From IMG/VR virus record IMGVR_UViG_3300009001_000013, positions 1 through 58,349 of that record: DNA of 58,349 nt; one strand, 5' to 3'. A model generated the notes under the pieces. It worked only from the letters and a program-made list of their open reading frames with translations. It searched no databases and was not told where the DNA came from. How positions within the stretch are numbered: position 1 is the stretch's first letter; every line of letters begins with the position of its first letter. The position numbers and the translations under genes were made by a program. The DNA comes from a virus. This document shows, one piece after another, positions 23,780 to 29,731 of the stretch.

Positions 23780-24259
23780 ATGGGATTAGATATGTACCTG
23801 ACTCGCAAGCACAACGTGCGCAATTGGAGTCACAGAGAAGACAAGCAGTACACCGTGACTGCGGAGTGTAACGGCAATGCCATCCCTTTCTTAGGAAGCA
23901 TAGGAAAGATTACCTCAATCAACGAGGAGGTGATGTGCTGGAGGAAGGCTAACGCTATCCACGGATGGTTTGTTGAAAACGTTCAGGATAACAACGATGA
24001 TTGCGGAGTGTACGAGGTAACTCTTGCCCAACTTCAAGAGCTACGGCACCTGTGCATCGAGGTTCTCCACGACCGAACCAAAGCAGAGCAGCTGTTGCCA
24101 TGTGTTCAAGGATGTTTCTTCGGAGGAACTGAGTACGACGAGTACTACTTCGAAGACCTTGAGAACACAGCCATGGTCATTAACAAGCTAGTGCTTGAGG
24201 CAATCGCAGCCAAGGCGAAGGAGCACTCAATGTGGTACGAATACAGCTCATCATGGTAG
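23780..24259 (+). CDS. Conserved phage/bacterial protein of the MGLDMYL type, 159 residues
   Basis: The pattern MGLDMYL, then CWRKANAIHGWFVENVQ, then DDCGVYEV and CFFGGTEYDEYYFEDL is conserved in a family of hypothetical proteins seen in phages and bacteria. Its function is unknown. Length is near the family's usual 150-170. It has its own early element, and the next small gene overlaps its end. Confidence 0.7.
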   Translation: MGLDMYLTRKHNVRNWSHREDKQYTVTAECNGNAIPFLGSIGKITSINEEVMCWRKANAIHGWFVENVQDNNDDCGVYEVTLAQLQELRHLCIEVLHDRTKAEQLLPCVQGCFFGGTEYDEYYFEDLENTAMVINKLVLEAIAAKAKEHSMWYEYSSSW

Positions 24260-24405
24260 TCGATAGGGAAGCGAGAGGGAGATACATGGAGGAGCTGTGG
24301 AAGCAAATCGAGTCTCCCTCTCAATCGCTCCCCGACTACGTCACTGAATGCAGATGCTTGGACTTCGAGGCAAAGCTGAATCTCGGATGGCCTGACCCAC
24401 GTTAA
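24253..24405 (+). CDS. Small protein, 50 residues, overlapping the upstream gene end
   Basis: The ORF from ATG at 24253 reads MVVDREARGRYMEELW and ends CLDFEAKLNLGWPDPR, with a stop at 24403-24405. It overlaps the end of the 159-residue gene by seven bases, so translational coupling is likely. This is the only gene in the 20.3-24.7 kb stretch without its own bipartite element, consistent with coupling. No family was recognised. Confidence 0.5.
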   Translation: MVVDREARGRYMEELWKQIESPSQSLPDYVTECRCLDFEAKLNLGWPDPR

Positions 24406-24423
24406 CACCGGTTAACAAACTCA

Positions 24424-24463
24424 GCACAATAAACAGAAACCCGTGGCGTTAATACTGTAGAAA
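24424..24463 (+). promoter_or_regulatory. Early bipartite element, copy 7
   Basis: GCACAATAA, a 14-base spacer, then CGTTAATACTGTAGAAA, ending 19 bases before the start at 24483. It is preceded by CGGTTAACAAACTCA, similar to the sequence before copy 5. Confidence 0.65.
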
Positions 24464-24482
24464 CCCACATAATTTAATTGAT

Positions 24483-24698
24483 ATGAGCAAACCATTTGAA
24501 CTTACCACATCAATCATGATGTACGAAAACGGAGAGATAAACGAGGTCAACGATGTGCTTGAGCTGTTCTCCGCACTCATCAAGACCGGGTTGGCTTGGC
24601 AACTCCAAGGCTTCTTCGGAAGGACTGCCCGTCACCTGATTGACATCAACGCAATTGCCGAGGACGGCACAATAATTTACGAGGAACTCCCGTTCTAA
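24483..24698 (+). CDS. Early small protein, 71 residues, function unknown
   Basis: An acidic start (MSKPFELTTSIMMYENGEIN) is followed by an amphipathic region (VLELFSALIKTGLAWQLQGFFG). No family was recognised. The next bipartite element begins inside its last codons at 24667, so the coding region and the control element share sequence. The upstream TTTAATTGATATG leader is typical for the early genes. Confidence 0.6.
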   Translation: MSKPFELTTSIMMYENGEINEVNDVLELFSALIKTGLAWQLQGFFGRTARHLIDINAIAEDGTIIYEELPF

Positions 24699-24707
24699 CT
24701 ATAGAAA
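24667..24707 (+). promoter_or_regulatory. Early bipartite element, copy 8, overlapping a coding region
   Basis: GCACAATAA at 24667-24675 lies within the 71-residue gene; after a 15-base spacer the second part CGTTCTAACTATAGAAA spans its stop codon. It ends 17 bases before the start at 24725. Confidence 0.65.
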
Positions 24708-24724
24708 CGCAAAACAGATTTGAT

Positions 24725-25072
24725 ATGATGACACTCAAAGAGATTAAGGCCACGGCCAAAGAGATGACAGCAAACAAACGAGCAATGAACACTAAACACA
24801 CCCCCGGACCGTGGAAAGCAGCTGAATGCGGCAGTATTGAATTTAAAGATGGTTTTGTGGGCGAGGCCTACGATTACAACCCCGGTCATTACGGAGAAAA
24901 ACAAGAGGAACTGCCGGTAATGGCGAACGCCCGCCTGATGGCCGCCGCGCCTGAATTGTTGGAGGCGTTGAAGAAATTAGCACAACACACCCGCAAAGTG
25001 AACGGTATTTATTCTCCAGAATACAACAAGGCAATATGTTTAGTCAAAAAAATCGAAGGCGATGAAGAATGA
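24725..25072 (+). CDS. Phage protein of the HTPGPWK / ANARLMAAAPELLEAL family, 115 residues
   Basis: A basic helical start (MMTLKEIKATAKEMTANKR) precedes the well-known phage pattern KHTPGPWKA, and the protein continues with MANARLMAAAPELLEALKKL. This family is very common in phages and has no known function. It is normally about 60-100 residues, so the extra N-terminal segment is slightly unusual and an internal start at 24785 (MNTKHTPG) is possible. The next small ORF starts inside its end and also carries HTPG. Confidence 0.7.
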   Translation: MMTLKEIKATAKEMTANKRAMNTKHTPGPWKAAECGSIEFKDGFVGEAYDYNPGHYGEKQEELPVMANARLMAAAPELLEALKKLAQHTRKVNGIYSPEYNKAICLVKKIEGDEE

Positions 25073-25163
25073 ACACACGCCCGGGCGGCCGTGGTATTAC
25101 GAGACACAACAATTCAAAGCCGACTTAGTAGCGGCATACACAAATCGTAAGGCTACAACCTGA
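25062..25163 (+). CDS. Tiny ORF, 33 residues, with HTPGRPW motif (possible remnant)
   Basis: Starts MKNEHTPGRPWYYETQQF and ends AYTNRKATT before a stop at 25161-25163. It overlaps the 115-residue gene in another frame by 11 bases and shares the HTPGxPW motif with it, so it may be a shortened duplicate. The region after it up to 25326 holds a 13-codon fragment (MNDYTSDCCGGSP) and looks decayed. Confidence 0.4.
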   Translation: MKNEHTPGRPWYYETQQFKADLVAAYTNRKATT

Positions 25164-25276
25164 CCAACGAAACTCAAACGTCAGGGCGTAACCTGTCAAG
25201 AATTTACAAGCGAAAATGAACGATTACACAAGCGACTGTTGCGGAGGCAGTCCGTGACTACCTGCGAGACCTGACG

Positions 25277-25310
25277 CAAAGTGTAAAGGGAAACAGCCTC
25301 AAAGTGTAAA
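25277..25310 (+). repeat. Direct repeat CAAAGTGTAAA, two copies
   Basis: CAAAGTGTAAA at 25277-25287 and again at 25300-25310, 23 bases apart, directly upstream of the gene at 25327. The spacing is close to two helical turns, fitting a protein-binding site; a function is not known. Confidence 0.4.
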
Positions 25311-25326
25311 ACGAATACTTAATATC

Positions 25327-25620
25327 ATGAGCTACGAATCATTTAAGAACAAAGAAACATGGCTCCTCAATGTGTGGGGATACATCGACGAGATTGCCAA
25401 CGAGTGGATAGAAAGCGACCAACCAAACGGAGCACACGTATCAGAAATCTCAGCAGACTACTGCAAAGAAAGCTTCATTGACATGGTGCGGGACACACTA
25501 AAGAAAGTTCCAAACGGAATCATCTCAGACTTCATCGAAGATGCATTGAGCACGATTGATTGGAGGGAGGTAGCAGAAACCGTGAAGGATACTGTACGAG
25601 AGCACAATGATGACCGTTGA
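25327..25620 (+). CDS. Conserved phage protein (MSYESFKNKETWLLNVW type), 97 residues
   Basis: The start MSYESFKNKETWLLNVW is a common phage signature (DUF7249-like) of unknown function. The rest is acidic and helical. It is the first gene of the second part of the early arm, where genes overlap and the bipartite element is no longer present. Two CAAAGTGTAAA repeats lie directly upstream. Confidence 0.65.
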   Translation: MSYESFKNKETWLLNVWGYIDEIANEWIESDQPNGAHVSEISADYCKESFIDMVRDTLKKVPNGIISDFIEDALSTIDWREVAETVKDTVREHNDDR

Positions 25621-25810
25621 AGACATCAAGAAGAAGTATCTGTTAGGATATCATACCAAGGTGGTGCAGTTGGAATGTATCGAGATGCTTGACAAGGACT
25701 GGGTGAAGATGTTCACCGATGCACTAGAGGAATGTCCTCAAAAGAAAGGTGTGGTATTAGACTGCATCGAGTATAAGTTTAATGAATTAACTAAAAAGAA
25801 AGAGTCATGA
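25607..25810 (+). CDS. Small protein, 67 residues, function unknown
   Basis: A helical, charged protein starting MMTVEDIKKKYLLGYHTK. It overlaps the previous gene by 14 bases and the next by four, so it is in a polycistronic unit. No family was recognised. Confidence 0.6.
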   Translation: MMTVEDIKKKYLLGYHTKVVQLECIEMLDKDWVKMFTDALEECPQKKGVVLDCIEYKFNELTKKKES

Positions 25811-26031
25811 CAGACAACAATCGAACCTTCAGCCTGAGTTCAAACCCCGGAACCAAGTCCGGTGTACTGCAAATCGAAATCGGTAACACCATACTATCGG
25901 TGACTACCATCGAGGGCATCAATGAGATAGTCGTGTTCAGCAAGGATAGCAAGGACACTATCTCTGAAAAGAAAGCTGTTACGGATTTCAGTGAGGTCAT
26001 CCACATGATATGGAACCTAGAAAAACTCTAG
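25807..26031 (+). CDS. Small beta-rich protein, 74 residues, function unknown
   Basis: Starts MTDNNRTFSLSSNPG and appears to be a beta-sheet followed by an acidic end (FSEVIHMIWNLEKL). It overlaps the previous gene by four bases. No family was recognised. Confidence 0.6.
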   Translation: MTDNNRTFSLSSNPGTKSGVLQIEIGNTILSVTTIEGINEIVVFSKDSKDTISEKKAVTDFSEVIHMIWNLEKL

Positions 26032-26034
26032 GCC

Positions 26035-26124
26035 ATGTACAATAAAGGCAAAGACGACACGTTAGTATGTGTAGGATGGCTCGGAGTCATCATCAGTTTA
26101 ATCATCATAATTCTAGTCACATGA
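26035..26124 (+). CDS. Small membrane peptide, 29 residues
   Basis: The ORF reads MYNKGKDDTL followed by one hydrophobic helix (VCVGWLGVIISLIIIILVT) and a stop at 26122-26124. It starts three bases after the previous stop and overlaps the next start by four bases, so it fits the operon. A single-span peptide of this size could act on the host membrane, but nothing more is known. Confidence 0.45.
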   Translation: MYNKGKDDTLVCVGWLGVIISLIIIILVT

Positions 26125-26336
26125 AGATGCAAGAAAAAATCGGTGGGCTGTCCGTAACACGCCAATTCCAACTCCACGACAGGGAGACTGTATGTAAGCT
26201 GTTCCTTAACATCTGCAGGCAGTACGACCTCGGCAACATGACCGAAGGTGAGTTTGTTCAGAAATGCATGACGCTCAACGACGATGCGGAAAACTTAGGC
26301 ATCATTGATGACCCTCTAACTGCTTGGGAATCATGA
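26121..26336 (+). CDS. Small protein, 71 residues, function unknown
   Basis: The start MKMQEKIGGLSVTRQF at 26121 overlaps the membrane-peptide stop (ATGA); a longer frame from 26067 is less likely. The protein is helical and acidic, with VCKLFLNICRQYDLGNM. No family was recognised. Confidence 0.6.
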   Translation: MKMQEKIGGLSVTRQFQLHDRETVCKLFLNICRQYDLGNMTEGEFVQKCMTLNDDAENLGIIDDPLTAWES

Positions 26337-26596
26337 GCGCAAGCAAAATGTTTAAAACTTTGTGCGCTAATCTGTTGAAAAGCTCACGAAAAACCTCGAA
26401 CTTCGCCCAACAAGCAAACGCTGAACGTGAAGCCTACAAGAACCTGATAAGGCAACAGAGCGTATTGTTAGATGAGTACGAAGACTTACTTAAAGCCTAT
26501 GAAAAGAACGACGAAGAAGGCACTGATAGCAATGCCCCTTCTGATACTAGCAGCACTAGTTCAGCCGATAGTATTCCTGCAAAGGAGAATGCTTAA
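26333..26596 (+). CDS. Small coiled-coil protein, 87 residues, Ser-rich tail
   Basis: The start MSASKMFKTL at 26333 overlaps the previous stop (ATGA). The middle is a coiled coil (SVLLDEYEDLLKAYEKN) and the C-terminus is a disordered Ser/Asp/Thr tail ending in AKENA. No family was recognised. Confidence 0.6.
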   Translation: MSASKMFKTLCANLLKSSRKTSNFAQQANAEREAYKNLIRQQSVLLDEYEDLLKAYEKNDEEGTDSNAPSDTSSTSSADSIPAKENA

Positions 26597-26635
26597 ATCA
26601 ATCCTAGAGTTTATTGAATCCTAAATATCAGTTAA

Positions 26636-27181
26636 ATGGAACACAAGTTTAAAACCCTCAACATTCGTGGTAAGAATTACGTTGAAGTCCACGAACGTAT
26701 CAAATTCTTCCGGCAAGAAAACCAGTACAAGAACTGGACTATCTCAACGGAAGTAACCATGACAGATGACAGAGAAGAGTGCATCTGTAAGTGCATCATC
26801 GGAGATACAGAGCAACGTGTGATTGCCACAGGTCATGCACATGAGGTCAAGGCATCAAGCAACATCAACAAGACATCCTTCATTGAGAACTGCGAGACAT
26901 CAGCAGTAGGACGTGCACTAGCTATGCTCGGAATTGGCATCGACACTAGCATCGCTTCAGCCAATGAGGTTAAGGATGCAATTAAGAAGCAAAATGCTGA
27001 CAAACCAAGCAAACCCAGCGAGCCAACAGCTAACAACAGCAAGCAGGATTACGACAAGGCTGTTACTTTCCTGAAGAATTCTAAAGACCGAGCAGAGGCT
27101 TGGACTAAGATTGAGAAGCAGTGTAAGACTAAGTTTGATGAGGAGCAATACAACAAGCTCGTCGAATACGTCAACGGATAA
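26636..27181 (+). CDS. ERF/Sak-type single-strand annealing protein
   Basis: A 181-residue protein with YVEVHERIKFFRQENQY, then CICKCII and VIATGHAHE, and the diagnostic ENCETSAVGRALAMLGIGI block near 86-104. This pattern belongs to phage annealing proteins of the ERF/Sak (Rad52-like) group. They coat single-stranded DNA and anneal it during phage recombination and replication. The C-terminal about 60 residues are charged and disordered, then helical. Its stop shares one base with the start of the exonuclease gene (TAATG), making a Red/RecET-like pair. Confidence 0.78.
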   Translation: MEHKFKTLNIRGKNYVEVHERIKFFRQENQYKNWTISTEVTMTDDREECICKCIIGDTEQRVIATGHAHEVKASSNINKTSFIENCETSAVGRALAMLGIGIDTSIASANEVKDAIKKQNADKPSKPSEPTANNSKQDYDKAVTFLKNSKDRAEAWTKIEKQCKTKFDEEQYNKLVEYVNG

Positions 27182-27945
27182 TGCTGAGTATCAAATTAGC
27201 TGAAGCTGTAGGCAAGGGGCATCTCTCATACAGCTCTATCAAGTACGCACTTCAAGACATGAAGTTGTGGGAGATGTACATGAGAGGACAGCTCTTCAAG
27301 GAGAGCGATGCGCTGACCTTCGGGAGTATGTACGACTGCCTCCTGTTCACACCTGAAGAGTTCGAGAAGCAATTCATGGTGATTGACGACGAGAAGAAGT
27401 GCGCAGAGATTGGTGGCCGTGCACCACGAATGACCAACAAGTACAAGGAGTGGGTCAAGCAGTGGGAAGATGACGCCGAAGAGAAAGGAGTAAAGCTCAT
27501 CGGGATTCAAGACTACAAGAAAGCCCACGAGATGATTGACAGACTAAAGGTTAGTGGTGTGCTTGAGCAATACCTCATCGGCGACTACCAACACGAGTTC
27601 AATCAAGAGATAAACGGTATTCCTGTTCGAGGATTCCTCGATTGCTTGAACAAGGAATACATAAGCGACCACAAGACTACCCGTAGTCTGTCTTCATTCA
27701 GGTACGCTGTTAAAGATTATGGCTACGACATTCAAGCCTACATCTACTGCACTGTACTCGGACTTGACAAGTTCTATTGGGTAGCGCAAGAGAAAGCTTA
27801 CCCGTATGCCATCGGTGTATTCGAGGCAAGCGAAGAGACCCTTGAACGGGGCAAAGAAAAGTTTGATACAGCTGTTGACCGAATCAATACGTACTTGGAC
27901 AACAACATTCAGACTGATACGTTCTACATTAAATCAATCATCTGA
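27181..27945 (+). CDS. RecE-like (exonuclease VIII type) PD-(D/E)XK exonuclease
   Basis: A 254-residue protein with LSYSSIKYALQDMKLW at the start, FGSMYDCLLFTPEEF near 48-62, then the nuclease core RGFLDCLNKEYISDHKTT (D154, D163, K165) and YDIQAYIYC near 182-190. These match the RecE/Cas4-like PD-(D/E)XK pattern with the QxxxY helix. It would trim double-stranded ends to give single strands for the annealing protein encoded directly upstream. The RecE histidine after the FGS motif is replaced by Tyr-Asp. The stop shares one base with the next start (TGATG). Confidence 0.8.
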   Translation: MLSIKLAEAVGKGHLSYSSIKYALQDMKLWEMYMRGQLFKESDALTFGSMYDCLLFTPEEFEKQFMVIDDEKKCAEIGGRAPRMTNKYKEWVKQWEDDAEEKGVKLIGIQDYKKAHEMIDRLKVSGVLEQYLIGDYQHEFNQEINGIPVRGFLDCLNKEYISDHKTTRSLSSFRYAVKDYGYDIQAYIYCTVLGLDKFYWVAQEKAYPYAIGVFEASEETLERGKEKFDTAVDRINTYLDNNIQTDTFYIKSII

Positions 27946-28217
27946 TGACACCACATGAATTCATAACCAAAGCGAGCCTTCATTTCGGCTCAGACATGGG
28001 CCAGAAGTGCAAGTTTGGCGGAGCTACCTTTGATGAGCGGTGCATGACTGCTTACTACGCAATCAAGGAACTGCATATGCCTTACAAAGACCTTGCTAAG
28101 GTTATGAATTCTGACAACATTGAACTACGTTTGATGTGGTTGTTCGCAGAGGGTAACATGGGAGTTGTACAATCCCGCAACCGGTACATAAAATTTAATC
28201 AATCCTTTAATTCATAA
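27945..28217 (+). CDS. Small protein, 90 residues, possible helix-turn-helix
   Basis: Starts MTPHEFITKASLHFGSDMG and contains AYYAIKELHMPYKDLAKVMN, whose helix-turn-helix-like spacing is weak evidence for DNA binding. It is coupled to the exonuclease gene by TGATG. No family was recognised. Confidence 0.6.
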   Translation: MTPHEFITKASLHFGSDMGQKCKFGGATFDERCMTAYYAIKELHMPYKDLAKVMNSDNIELRLMWLFAEGNMGVVQSRNRYIKFNQSFNS

Positions 28218-28221
28218 AGCC

Positions 28222-28485
28222 ATGGCTGATAACAGCAACAACGTGTATGTGGGGTACACTGAATCCCCACGAGTAACTCAGAAGATTAGCTTCACCTTGG
28301 AGGAGCTTGACAACCTGAAGCAGTATGCTACCTCAAAAGGTCGCGTGTATATCGAAGTCGTGTCTCGTCCTGACCGAGAAGACAATCGTAGAATGAAAGT
28401 ATTCTGCTCTGTCTACGACCCGAACGCACCGAAGGAGCAGCAACGTGCGTTGAACAAGCAGACATCCAACGAAGTACCCTTCTAA
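28222..28485 (+). CDS. Small protein with an SSB-like C-terminal tip, 87 residues
   Basis: The first about 60 residues look beta-rich (VYVGYTESPRVTQKISF, then RVYIEVVSRPDRED), and the C-terminus ends NEVPF, like the D-D-x-P-F tip that bacterial SSB proteins use to recruit replication and repair enzymes. It may bind single-stranded DNA or mimic the SSB tail. It lies after the recombination pair, which fits, but the core fold was not recognised. Confidence 0.6.
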   Translation: MADNSNNVYVGYTESPRVTQKISFTLEELDNLKQYATSKGRVYIEVVSRPDREDNRRMKVFCSVYDPNAPKEQQRALNKQTSNEVPF

Positions 28486-28573
28486 GGATAGCAGGTAGGA
28501 AAGGTTTCTTGTTTTCCCTTTCCTGAGAGGGAGGTTGTTCGGCAATTTGGAATAATGTCAGCCTCCCTCGTAT

Positions 28574-28647
28574 GCTCCCGTAGCTCAGTTGGACAGAGCA
28601 TTTGCCTTCTAAGCAAACGGTCACAGGTTCGAATCCTGTCGGGAGTA
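28574..28647 (+). tRNA. tRNA-Arg (anticodon TCT)
   Basis: The cloverleaf is complete: acceptor GCTCCCG / CGGGAGT, D-arm with AGCTCAGTTGG, anticodon stem TTTGC / GCAAA with loop CTTCTAA (anticodon TCT, 28608-28610), T-arm ACAGG TTCGAAT CCTGT. The discriminator base is A and no CCA is encoded. It reads AGA codons, which the phage uses often and hosts may read poorly. Confidence 0.92.
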
Positions 28648-28662
28648 CAAACCCATCGTTAT

Positions 28663-28724
28663 ATGCTTAAGCATTCATGATGTAGCAATATTGCATCATT
28701 ATACGCCTAAACAGTCATTAATGA
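28663..28724 (+). repeat. Three successive palindromes downstream of the tRNA
   Basis: ATGCTTAAGCAT (28663-28674, perfect), GCAATATTGC (28685-28694, flanked by TGAT and ATCA) and TCATTAATGA (28715-28724, perfect). They may be protein-binding sites, RNA processing hairpins or part of an origin. No T-run follows, so they are not simple terminators. Confidence 0.5.
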
Positions 28725-28774
28725 TTCAAAATCCCATCACCTTCCATGCATAGCTTACGCCGTAATTAAACTCA

Positions 28775-28993
28775 ACCTTGTCGGGTGAGGTGGGATAACC
28801 AGTCTAGCTCCTTGTGGCCTGCATGGTAGGGTCACTAGATTAACTCTACTTGGAGCGACATGATTAAATCGGGGGCGTAGTGTGAAGGACATTGCCCGTT
28901 ATGGTTATCAAAGACTGACTGCTGGAAAGACAGCGTGTATTCCTACACTCGGGGGGAGTTAGAGGTCGTCCACCTCAGTATTCAGCTCCCCCC
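28775..28993 (+). ncRNA. Candidate structured non-coding RNA with many compatible helices
   Basis: Between tRNA-Arg and the next gene no ORF is supported, but helices nest consistently: a hairpin 28775-28791 (ACCTT/GAGGT), a long-range helix GATAACCA (28794-28801) with TGGTTATC (28902-28909), inside it GCTCC (28807-28811) / GGAGC (28852-28856) around GTAGGGT / ACTCTAC (28826-28832 / 28843-28849), and GGGC/GCCC (28873-28876 / 28894-28897). Three hairpins follow: 28921-28934, 28935-28948 and GGGGGGAG/CTCCCCCC at 28951-28993. I could not match it to a known RNA class. Confidence 0.55.
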
Positions 28994-29031
28994 ACCGTAG
29001 GATAAAATTGAATTAATTAAACCACAGATAG

Positions 29032-29616
29032 ATGAACATCTTTCAAGACACACTTGACGAGTACTGCCTTCAGATTGGACACAAGCCTGAGAGAAACAGA
29101 CTCAGGCACAACGTAGAAATGCGAGCGGCATTTGCCAATGGGGTCAACCCATTCTTTCATCACGCAGATATAGCTCACCTGTTTGGGTTGGAGCGAACGA
29201 GCGTGTATCACTACATCCGTAGCCACGAGACATACTATATGTCCAGCCCTGACTACCGTAAATGGTTTGCTATTGCATCACAGATTGTGGAGGAGAAAGT
29301 AGATAAAAAAGTACCTTTGCGTGTAAGGCCACAAGGCAAAAACAAAATCAACACGCATGAGCAAATTGACACCATCAAAAGGACTATCGAAGTCCTCGAA
29401 AGATTCCTTGAAAGATTCCAAATCAAAGTCACAGGACGTAAGGCCAAGTCACTACAAGACTGCGGGCAAGGAGGTGTACGAAATGATGAAGGACATCTGG
29501 GGGGAGGAGAAGTACATAGCGTTCTGCGAGATGAACAGCTTCAAGTACAGAATGAGGGCGGGCAAGAAGGAAGGCCAGCCATTGGAGACGGACATCGCGA
29601 AGGCGCAGTGGTATGA
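29032..29616 (+). CDS. DnaA-domain-IV-like helix-turn-helix protein; C-terminus overlaps the next gene
   Basis: The first about 110 residues include FFHHADIAHLFGLERTSVYHYIRSHETYY, here given in part as IAHLFGLERTSVYHYI, which looks like a helix-turn-helix of the DnaA domain IV type (IAxxFGxxxxTVxxx). DNA binding at an origin or promoter is plausible. The last about 85 residues lie on top of the DUF3310 gene in another frame and have shadow-like composition, so the true functional end is uncertain. It follows the structured RNA candidate directly. Confidence 0.6.
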   Translation: MNIFQDTLDEYCLQIGHKPERNRLRHNVEMRAAFANGVNPFFHHADIAHLFGLERTSVYHYIRSHETYYMSSPDYRKWFAIASQIVEEKVDKKVPLRVRPQGKNKINTHEQIDTIKRTIEVLERFLERFQIKVTGRKAKSLQDCGQGGVRNDEGHLGGGEVHSVLRDEQLQVQNEGGQEGRPAIGDGHREGAVV

Positions 29617-29731
29617 ACAACAAGTAGAATCCCTGCGCAATGGAAAACAAGAGAGTAACAATTTACCCAACAATATATCGCACACAGGAAGCTCACATTA
29701 CGACGTTAGAGTATGTTCTAACGAGGATTAA
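29357..29731 (+). CDS. DUF3310 protein overlapping genes on both sides
   Basis: A 124-residue protein. A Ser/Lys-rich start is followed by the DUF3310 core: PSHYKTAGKEVYEMMKDIWG, then AFCEMNSFKYRMRAGKK and DIAKAQWYEQQVESL. This family is widespread in T7-like and other phages, and its function is unclear. The gene overlaps the helix-turn-helix gene by 260 bases and the primase-helicase gene by 92 bases, in different frames, which is unusually extensive. The conserved core lies in the overlap, so this frame is the real one there. Confidence 0.75.
   Translation: MSKLTPSKGLSKSSKDSLKDSKSKSQDVRPSHYKTAGKEVYEMMKDIWGEEKYIAFCEMNSFKYRMRAGKKEGQPLETDIAKAQWYEQQVESLRNGKQESNNLPNNISHTGSSHYDVRVCSNED

Noticed and set aside
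28328-28624. Minus-strand ORFs across the tRNA-Arg
   Set aside because: They overlap a clear tRNA and the coding strand of the SSB-tip gene; composition is shadow-like.
29300-29360. Programmed -1 frameshift at the A-run near 29307 joining the helix-turn-helix and DUF3310 frames
   Set aside because: The DUF3310 frame is +1 relative to the upstream gene, not -1, and it has its own ATG.
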